Notes under the pieces: generated by a model
Databases searched by the model: none
Seen by the model: only the letters and a program-made list of their open reading frames with translations
Told to the model about the DNA's origin: nothing
Made by a program: the position numbers and the translations under genes
Shown here: positions 56,102 through 64,000 of the stretch, one piece after another
Layout: each line of letters opens with the position of its first letter
How positions within the stretch are numbered: the stretch's first letter is position 1
Assembly: GCA_963971225.1 (NCBI GenBank)
Contig: OZ020267.1
Coordinates: forward strand, 55,631,590-55,695,589
Length of the DNA: 64,000 bases
Direction: 5' to 3'
From: Melieria omissa
Lineage: Eukaryota > Arthropoda > Insecta > Diptera > Ulidiidae

Positions 56102-58340
56102 TATTTATTAAATAGGGAGTTGTAACTTAAAAAAAAACGCAATATATATGGAATATCATTATCCGAACGGATTTGGGGCTCGTCGGTCAGACATTTTTCA
56201 CGTTTTATTAATTCCCGCTAAACTGAAAATTTCAACAACATCTGATTCCCATAAAAATTTCAAAAAAACGCACACGAATTGAAAACCAAACACTGAGAGG
56301 AGCCATTGAAAGAAGGCCAAATGTACGTGGATTGGAATGGAATAGGACGCAAATTCCGCAGCAGCGCAGCACATGGCAACGCGTACTCCCCACTTGTATT
56401 TGGTGATTTTTGTAATTTGTTTTTTGTGCGATTGAAATTTCGTTGCTTTCCAAATGCAGCCCCACATCGGGCATGAGCGACCCATTTGGTTGGCGCGTCA
56501 GACAGTGCGCGCCCATAAATTATTACTGCAATCATTCGATTCACGTTTGCGGTTAATTTATGTTTTCAGTATGTTAATAACAAAAATTGCTCAACTCAAT
56601 TTTATGGCAACAAACAGACGACGACCACGACGGCAACAACGACAACGTGTCCAAGTTTGGTAGTAGAAAACCATTAAACTACATTAAAGTGAAAAACAAA
56701 ACTTGCAAAATGAAAAAGAAGAATACGAATCGAAAGAGGCGCTGCCACATGCAGCGAATAATGCTAAATTGTCAAATTCAAATAACAACAAAAAAGGCTA
56801 AGAAAAGCAATTAAATGTGACCATTAACGGCCAAACTTCCGCATGCGGCCACCAAAAGCACTCGAGTCTCGATTGCGGACAGCAACAAAAACGAGCGAAA
56901 AATAGCTGCTACTAATCCGCATTCCCAAAAAAACAAGCCCACAAGAATTTTTTCAGGGAAACACCATGCAAACTGGCTGGTTGATAAATTTTTCGCTTGA
57001 AAATTCTTTGCATAAAAGAATCAAGAAAAATCGGAAACTGTAACTCAGCAGAGAAATTGAAATTGAAATGGGCCACACAAATGGGAGGATGAGCGATAAC
57101 AGCTCCAAACGAAGCGTGATACCAAGAAACACAACAACAACAATAACAACAGTGCCAACAACGACTTGTTGACAAACTGCAACATCCGCTTTGCAGCAGG
57201 CAAACAGCTGCTGCCGAAGGGGAAGAATTCAAAAGGCAGACAAATTTTGATGTAAACTTAAGTGCGACACAGCTGCAACATTTGCTTGTTGCTGCAACAG
57301 GCTTGTTGCTGCGTGTTGTTGCCATGTTGCAAGCATTAAAAAGCGTTTCATGGCACCCTACATCGAGTGATTGAATTGTATTGAGTTTGGTGAGGATTTT
57401 CTTTAGAACGAGGCGTGGCCGGTAAGCAAAGTCAATTGCTGTTCGTTCGTCCGTCAAATGGCTGGTACGTGCGCCAACATTTGAATGTGAAAATACGTGT
57501 TTGGATTGTACTGGAATGCCAATTAAAAGCTGATGACAAAAATGGATGGTGTCTCTACTTTCAAGTAGAGTTGCCATATGAAGGCAATTTGATGAAATAT
57601 GAAGTTTTAAATTAAATTTTTAAATTAATATAATTGACATGTTAAGGTATCCTTCCACCATAAATGGGCGTGGCATGCCTTCTTAACCCACTGTGAACCA
57701 AACTAACTGTATTTTTCCATCTGTATAGTTTTTTAGACTTGGCTGTTTGTAGATTTTTATGCTAGAAATAAAATCAAAATCAGTTAAATTCAGAGATAGG
57801 TTAACAAAAATCTATAAGCTATGATGTAGCATACAAACAGGTCGTTCTAGACCCACTCAAACACTTTTTCTTTTAACATTTTTTTTTTTAATTTTCTGCT
57901 CATCTTTATTTATCTTTTCTCGTTGCTCGCCAACTGTAATTTGATGTATGTAATAGCAAAAGTTTTCTATTGCATTGCAGCCGCATCAAGCGGGCAATCG
58001 CTCGTTGCAGCAATCAAATTTGATGAATCATAAAATAAAATCAAAAACATTTAATGTGAAGCTGTTTCGAATTGTTTGGCATAGAACAGCAGCCGGAAAG
58101 TCGGATACCACACTTTCTCGGAATCTTTTGTAAGTTTGTTGAAAGCTTTGTTGGTGGCCCTTCGTTGGGATTTGACACAATCTTCCATATTTTTTTGCTT
58201 ACATATGAAGACAAAGAAAATTGGGATTGTTCAAACAAACAAAGAATTATAGAAGCTGGTTCAAGAATCAAGAAGTAAGAAAGCTGTTGAATTTTTTGTG
58301 CTTCGTCCATGCAACTTTTGTAAAAGTAATTTTAAAGCTG
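56102..58340. other. intergenic DNA, no gene recognised
   Basis: Bases 56860-57420 are comparatively GC-balanced with CAA runs (about 57127-57150) and could be single-copy regulatory or UTR sequence. The 221-codon minus-strand frame at 56912-57577 is Cys/Ser/His-rich and matches no family; its composition follows the TTGTTG repeats. Nothing else is supported. Confidence 0.4.
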
Positions 58341-58640
58341 TCCAAATGTTTTTAATTGATACCAAACAGAGAGATGGCTTGGACATGTAACAAGAATGGA
58401 CGACACGAGGGCGTAGAAAAAACTTGTAGAGGCCAAGACGTTCAGTACTAAAGCAAGAGGAAGACCAAGATCAAGATGGACCGACGAGCTAGAAGAAGAC
58501 ATAAAAAAACTTGGGATAAAGACTTGGAGAAAAGTTGTAAAAGATCGAGTTGTTTCGGAGGTCCCACGTGGAGCAGGCCGGAGCTCACAAAGAGCTGTAG
58601 CACCAAAAGATGATGATGACCAAACAGACAGCAAACTATG
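58341..58640 (+). mobile_element. non-LTR retrotransposon reverse transcriptase C-terminal remnant
   Basis: One frame reads 'HVTRMDDTRA', stop, 'KKLVEAKTFSTKARGRPRSR', 'WTDELEEDIKKLGIKTWRKV'. This is the well-known tail of insect RTE/CR1-like reverse transcriptases (RLGHVxRMxxxR..GRPxxRWxDxVexDlkxlgvxnWr). A stop and a frameshift precede the rest. About 300 bp remain. Confidence 0.8.
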
Positions 58641-58744
58641 AGAAGATCCATCACGAATTTTAGAATCGAATTTTTTGTAATCTTAGAGGTTCCCTAGAAG
58701 CTTAGGGTTAGTCAAATTGGGCGCGCAAATAAACTGTTGTTTCT

Positions 58745-59290
58745 TCAGCTTAACTTACGTTGGCTTCTGGTATCGTGTCGTATCGTATAACTAAGGTGTT
58801 TCAAATCCTATTCTCGAAAGAGAACGTTGCCAGATTTTGGCCTATCTGCTCAGTTGCGTCCAGTGAAGTGAGTCTATTTACTCTACAGCTCCCTGTCTAT
58901 ATAGAACGGAATCTTTTTTCCTTGATCACTCCTCTAGACGACATTGTTGTGTAAAGTAGGTGACAGCAGGATGGTGGGTAACTTTGCTAAGATTGGTTTG
59001 GTGCGCTGTTTTCGCTAATGCCCGCTTCCCCTTACAGAGGGCGCAAAAAATTTATCTAGTTCAGAGATTTGTCTAGCTGCAACCAGTAGGACAGTTTGAC
59101 CATGCCTCGCTTATGGACGATGAAGCTCCAGCGATAAAGGTGTTTGACGCGGTAGTTGCAGGGCGACGGCTAAGAGGGAGACCGTGTTTCCGGTTATCTC
59201 TTGGTGTGACCAACTGAAGAAGTGGCGCCTATATAGAACTTTTGCAAGACATAACCCGGAAATGGGTTATAATGGTCAGTTAAGTAACTA
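58745..59290 (+). mobile_element. second LINE 3' remnant with shared repeat
   Basis: Bases 58940-59045 match 4948-5056. Bases 59130-59205 encode 'DDEAPAIKVFDAVVAGRRLR' and 'GRPC', the same kind of reverse transcriptase tail as at 58341 but from a different family. The end is degraded by stops and loses the 'W.D' motif. The two remnants lie in tandem on the same strand. Confidence 0.65.
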
Positions 59291-61240
59291 AGTAAGGATA
59301 GTTTTAGTGTTATTAAACTGACTGATATCTGACTGAATATCTAATCTGATAACATTAGAATAACTGCTGTCAACAAGTCAGAATCCATACACATTGTTGT
59401 TTCTAGATGGGTTAGGTACCAGGTAATTCTTTCCAAAGCTTAACTTGAGTATCATGGGCGCCAAGTTTTGAGATATGCCATTGAAAGAGTTCAGTATAGT
59501 TGAGTTGACTTATGGACTCGTCCTTCTGTTGGGACAAACTTACTGGTTTATCTAATAAGCGCTTTCATTGTTTTGATTGAATTGAATACGAAAAACGCGC
59601 CAGCTGGTTCTTTCCTGTGCCTGCTTGGAAATTCCGAGCAATGAAGTGGATACTGTTTTTCACTGATTTAGTTCTGTATATCAGTATTAGTATTTATATA
59701 GTTTTGTGAAGGAAATACTGTGAGACTAACTAGAAATTAATGAAAATTGACATGTCTGTCTTAATCAAAATTTGTTTCGATCTTGAGACCTGTAGAAGAG
59801 GAGAAGAGGAGCTGTAACCTCTTCATATGGCACATTTCAAAACCACTTTATATCTCTTGATGCCTATTGGTCTGATTTGTTTGAATAAACATTTTGCTTT
59901 GGAATGGAAACAACGTTTTGTTTATTTCCACTTTCTTCAACTTCTATATGTATTTATGTAGCTTCAGTTAGATTTTTCGTGTGGGGTTTTATCTTTTTCC
60001 TATGCGGCAGTGATCGGGTTTGATATATACTGAAAATTGTGTTGAATAGTGCTATAGAATCAATTCTTTGAATCTTTTTGGTTAAATATTTTGCCAAGTT
60101 TGCTTTACTGTGTTGCGTGTAGGAACTGCATTTTTATTAATTTTTCAGTGTTATTCGGCTTTTAGTAGCATTTTGAAGCTGAAATCTTTGTTTTTTATGA
60201 GTTTAAAATTTAAGACGAGTTTATATAAATGAGATCCTATCACTTTTACTGAAGCACAGGGCTTTTACAACTCTCTTTCACTTAAGAATGAGACTTTGCG
60301 TCAGAACCTTGAAATCACTTCAAGTGAGACTCAGTACAGCCTTTTCAGCCACAACTAAAGGACGAAAGGAGATACGTGGCCTATCAAACGCATCTTGATT
60401 GGTGAAGAGGATTCAATAGTAGTGCTTGCTGTGACATATTTTCAAATATGGCAAAGTAGTGGAGACCTGATTTGCTGTCATTCTCCTCTTCTATAAAAAG
60501 ATCTGGTCTGAAAGATGACAAAAAGTCACTTAACCAATGGATCATTTGATTGTTCAACTTATATTAATTTGTTGTCTTTACATAGTTAAAAACATTATCA
60601 AAAATAAAAAAAAAGCAAAATGTGGTTCGCTTGTCAAAATTACCCAACAGCGAATGGGATTAAGTTGTTAAGAATCCGACATTTTTTCGACATTTCAATA
60701 TTTTGGATATATTATTATACAAACATAAAAATTCGTTTCTTTTTCTCCATTTATAACACAATATAATGTTTTTCTATGAAAAGAAGTTCCCCTCAATCAG
60801 TGTTGCCACTTTTTGTGTGGTGTAGTGTAATTTATGTTGCTTGCTTAATCGATTCAAAATTCTTGCTTCGTTGATTTCTTAATGGTTGTTGAGCAAATTG
60901 AAGGCGTACAAAATGCTTTAACAGACTGTAAATAATTACACGTTTTAATGAAATCAACTCACACATTTATTCGCAGACTAAAGATGAATTATTCAGAGTG
61001 ATTATTGTTTTGTTGCTAATATTTGTTGTTTTTTTTCTTGTTAACTATTAAATTCCACATCGTCGCCGATGATTTTAAACGCTGTCAATCATATTAATTA
61101 TACAATTATTACTACTGTGAAATTTGTGCGTGGAATTTATTAAATATGTGAACATAAAAAAGCAACAAATTCAACAAGTAGCTAAGAATCCGTAGCCGAA
61201 GAAGCTGAAGCCGAATATTTCATATTAGAACAAACTGTAC
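59291..61240. other. AT-rich intergenic DNA
   Basis: No repeats or genes recognised on either strand. Open frames are short and low-complexity. Confidence 0.45.
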
Positions 61241-61600
61241 GTGACAGGCGAATCGAATTTCTGTTGCACTGTTGTATTTTTTGTTGTTGTTGTTGGCTGT
61301 TGCTGCTGCCACTGTAGATGTGTCAAATTTAATTAAAAGCCAAACCAATTGAACTCGCGCACCCACGCACCGACGCCTGAGCGGCCGACAGCGAGCGGCG
61401 CGCGTTGCAGATGCCGTTCAAGTGGTCGCGCAGCACGCGCCATTTGCATAATTAGTGCGCGTGCGAGTGAGTGGGCGAGTGGGCGACGGGACGCGATCAG
61501 CTTGAACCGACATTGACCGATGCCACGCTGACCGCTGCCAATTTTTTGGTTGATGGTTTTGTTGTTGTTGCTGTTGTCCTTGTGGGTACACTGCGAGAAA
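61241..61600. promoter_or_regulatory. CpG-rich stretch with octamer and homeodomain motifs
   Basis: In strongly AT-rich surroundings this interval is rich in CG dinucleotides (for example GAGCGGCGCGCG, about 61393) and TTGTTG runs. An octamer ATTTGCAT at 61442-61449 runs directly into TAATTA (61449-61454), a POU plus homeodomain-type arrangement. It looks like a promoter or enhancer of a gene outside the window, but no start site can be placed. The open frames through it match nothing. Confidence 0.3.
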
Positions 61601-63365
61601 AATATTTATACAAATTACACTGTTCGACAAAAAATTGGTTAATCGCGTGCACCTATAAACAAAAGTATTTTCTAGACTAAGTAATTTTGGCAAACTGAAA
61701 ATAAAAAAAAATTGCTTAAGAAGCGTTTTCGAAAAATCCTCAAAAAAACAGTTTGTTTCCTGTTGTTTGAGTTATGAACACAAATCTCGTAAACGAATCA
61801 TCTGACTAACACAAGTCCGTCGTTCCGAAGAAAAATACCTTAGCTTTTCAAGCCATATAAAGATTGTCCCAATCAGATGAGGTTTGGGGAAATGACTGAT
61901 GGTGAAAACTTAAAAATAGTGAATTTTTCGACCATTTTCAAAAGTTATAAATTTTCAAAGGATTGTTTATAAAAAAAAGAAAGTATATCCTCTGATTTTA
62001 ACATATAAAATGAAAGATATATTATTTATGCAAATAATAAGCCTAACATCAATAGAACCGAAAGAAAAATTACAAAGTTATGAAGCACTGATTGCAAACA
62101 CCAACTTTACATTTATTACATCGTGCGAAGAAAAATTAATTTTTGTCAAAACCCATTCAAATGTTGATATAGCCGTGAAACAAGAGGTAATTTATAGTAA
62201 CCCGGTATAGTCAGTTTTTCATTTTCTGACCCAAAGTCCTTTTTAAAGGACTTTAAAATTTGAAGGACATATCTGTCACACACGTTAAGTATTTTTTTTT
62301 AATATGTGCGGTTGTGCAGTGATGAAGATATGGGTATCAAATAAAAGAGGAAAACTGGCTCCTTTTAACTAAATTGTCTTTTTTGAACTTTCGGGACCAA
62401 AATATGTCAGGTAAGGGAAACATAAAAAAATGTAAATGCATCTAAATTTTATTCTATTTTAGTCCAGGATTCAATTTTAATGATTCTCTTTCATTAACGA
62501 AACGTAAATTTTGAACTGTTTTAAGACTTTTTTGATGCTCGGCCGATGCCAAATCGATTTTGATTAATCAATCCAATATATCTTTCTCTTTCTCTTATTA
62601 TCTCAGCATTTCCACTAGTTTTTCTTAACTGTGTACACAAGTAGACAAGCGTGGCACACATCGATGCACACATTGAACGTTTTCATGGACAACTAAACAG
62701 ACATCTAGCCAAATGGACGGTCAGTGAGTCAATGCACATGCGAATGGCAGCTGGCGATGGCGCAAACAGTTCACGTTCAAGTACTTTAACAGCTCAGCAG
62801 AAAACAAAAAAAAAATTGAAGAAAAAATAGCAAACGTTTCTAATGAAATGAAGAAAGAAATGGATAGCAAAATATTTAATTCGATTAAATTATAATTTAT
62901 TTGACGTTTTCCCCCTATAAAAGTAATTGGAATTTAAAAATTTCAACAGCTGTTGAGTTGAGTTGCTAAAATGATTAGATCAATTCGACCACAGCATAAT
63001 TGAACGAAGAATGGGCGCAGAGCCTCCAAAAAGTCGGACATTTAAGGCATTCATTAGCCGAAAGCCAAAACCACTTGGAGTCATTTGAGGTTAGATACGC
63101 AGAGTGCTGATTTGGCAATTTTATCGTTGAAAAAGTCATTCACATTTCCTTTGAATCAATGCTTAAAATGCTTTAATTAATTTGAGTTTTTCGATTTTAA
63201 CTTCAGACTTATAAGGAATTGTAGGCTTTTATGGTGATGAAGAGGACTGGCTATCTGCTTAAGTTTCATGCTTAAAATTTAAACGGAGCAAACATTAGTG
63301 CAGATTTTGAGGTTAAAATAGAACTAAATTGTTTTTGTATATCTTTTGGGGTCAAATATTCATAT
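61601..63365. other. intergenic DNA with a foldback-family fragment
   Basis: Bases about 62160-62350 carry the foldback family seen at 6508, 34472 and 35403: 'GATATAGCCGTGAAAC', 'AGTAACCCGGTATAGTCAG', 'AAAGGACTTTAAAATTTG' and 'GATATGGGTATCAAATAAAAG'. Whether a matching inverted arm exists is unclear. The rest is AT-rich without genes; pyrimidine-rich TCTTTCTCTTTCTC at about 62580. Confidence 0.5.
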
Positions 63366-64000
63366 TCAAATTTCATTCATTTCATTATTTCATGAATTTT
63401 ACTGATTTCATTATTTCATTTATTTCATTAATATCATTAATTTCATTAATTCCATTAATTTAATTCATTTCACTTTTTCATTATTTCCATTCATTTCATT
63501 AATTTCATCAGTTCCATTAATTTCTTTGATTTCATTGAATTCATTCGTTTCACTCATTTCATTATTTTCATTAATTTCATTCAATTAACTTCATTTCACT
63601 ACATTCATTTCATTCGCTTCATTTCATTTAATTTATTTCATTCAATTCACTTCATTTCATTCACTTCAATTCATTTAATGTATTTCATTCATTTCATTCA
63701 TTTAACTAATTTCAGTCATTTCACTTATTTCATTCATTTCATTAATTTTATTAATTTCATTTCATTCATTTCACTGATTTCATTGACTTCAATAATTTCA
63801 TTTTTCCATTTAATTTTCCTTCATAATTTCATTCACTTCATTCATTTGATTCAATTAACTCATTTCATTCAATTCATTCATTTCATTCATTTCATTCATT
63901 TTATTCAATTCACTCATTTCATTCACTTCATTCATTTCATTCATTTCATTAATTTCATTCATTTCATTCGTTTCACTCATTTCATTCATTTCATTCTTTT
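63366..64000. repeat. TTCAT pentanucleotide microsatellite
   Basis: About 630 bp or more of TTCAT/TTCAC/TTAAT units, often as the decamer ATTTCATTCA, running off the right edge. Low complexity, no coding potential. Confidence 0.95.

Noticed and set aside
56912..57577. 221-codon minus-strand open frame as a gene
   Set aside because: Composition is set by TTGTTG repeats, no known domain, and no splice or promoter context.

Overview
The window comes from a higher fly (Brachycera), most likely a tephritid fruit fly or close relative. Four protein-coding genes with short GT-AG introns can be rebuilt exon by exon. The closest matches I recognise are Drosophila Rh6, trissin, ASCC3 and an RFX5/7-class factor, and the intergenic DNA is AT-rich and full of fly-type mariner, piggyBac-like, Harbinger and non-LTR remnants. 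The species assignment is inference; no search was run. A fifth gene is a clip-domain serine protease.

Layout. 1-11.6 kb: AT-rich DNA with no recognised gene, holding hairpin MITEs, a TTAA-flanked element with a mariner deletion derivative inside it, foldback repeats and a tRNA-derived SINE. 11.7-17.4 kb (minus): five-exon RFX-family transcription factor, 1654 aa. 19.06-26.52 kb (minus): eleven-exon ASCC3 helicase, 2180 aa, all reading phases checked. 28.62-30.47 kb (minus): four-exon CLIP serine protease, 390 aa, with an unusual activation site. 31.0-32.4 kb: AAATA microsatellite and a deleted mariner. 33.95-39.64 kb (plus): trissin neuropeptide gene, 135-aa precursor in three exons, whose 4.8-kb first intron holds a 931-bp long-armed palindrome and a Harbinger remnant split by a nearly intact mariner. 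41.59-44.97 kb (minus): rhodopsin Rh6, 369 aa in three exons, with a TATA box and a rhodopsin core sequence upstream. Trissin and Rh6 are convergent, separated by degenerate minisatellite-like DNA. 45-64 kb: no conventional gene found; mariner, hAT, TTAA-element and LINE fragments, a CpG-rich island-like stretch near 61.4 kb, and a TTCAT microsatellite at the right edge.

The genes do not form an operon or pathway. They serve separate jobs: transcription control, ASC-1 complex helicase in ribosome rescue and alkylation repair, extracellular proteolysis, peptide signalling and R8 photoreception. I found no clearly new system. The best leads are the long hairpin inside the trissin intron, the exactly reconstructable nested transposon, the phenylalanine at the protease activation site, and the in-frame trissin intron.
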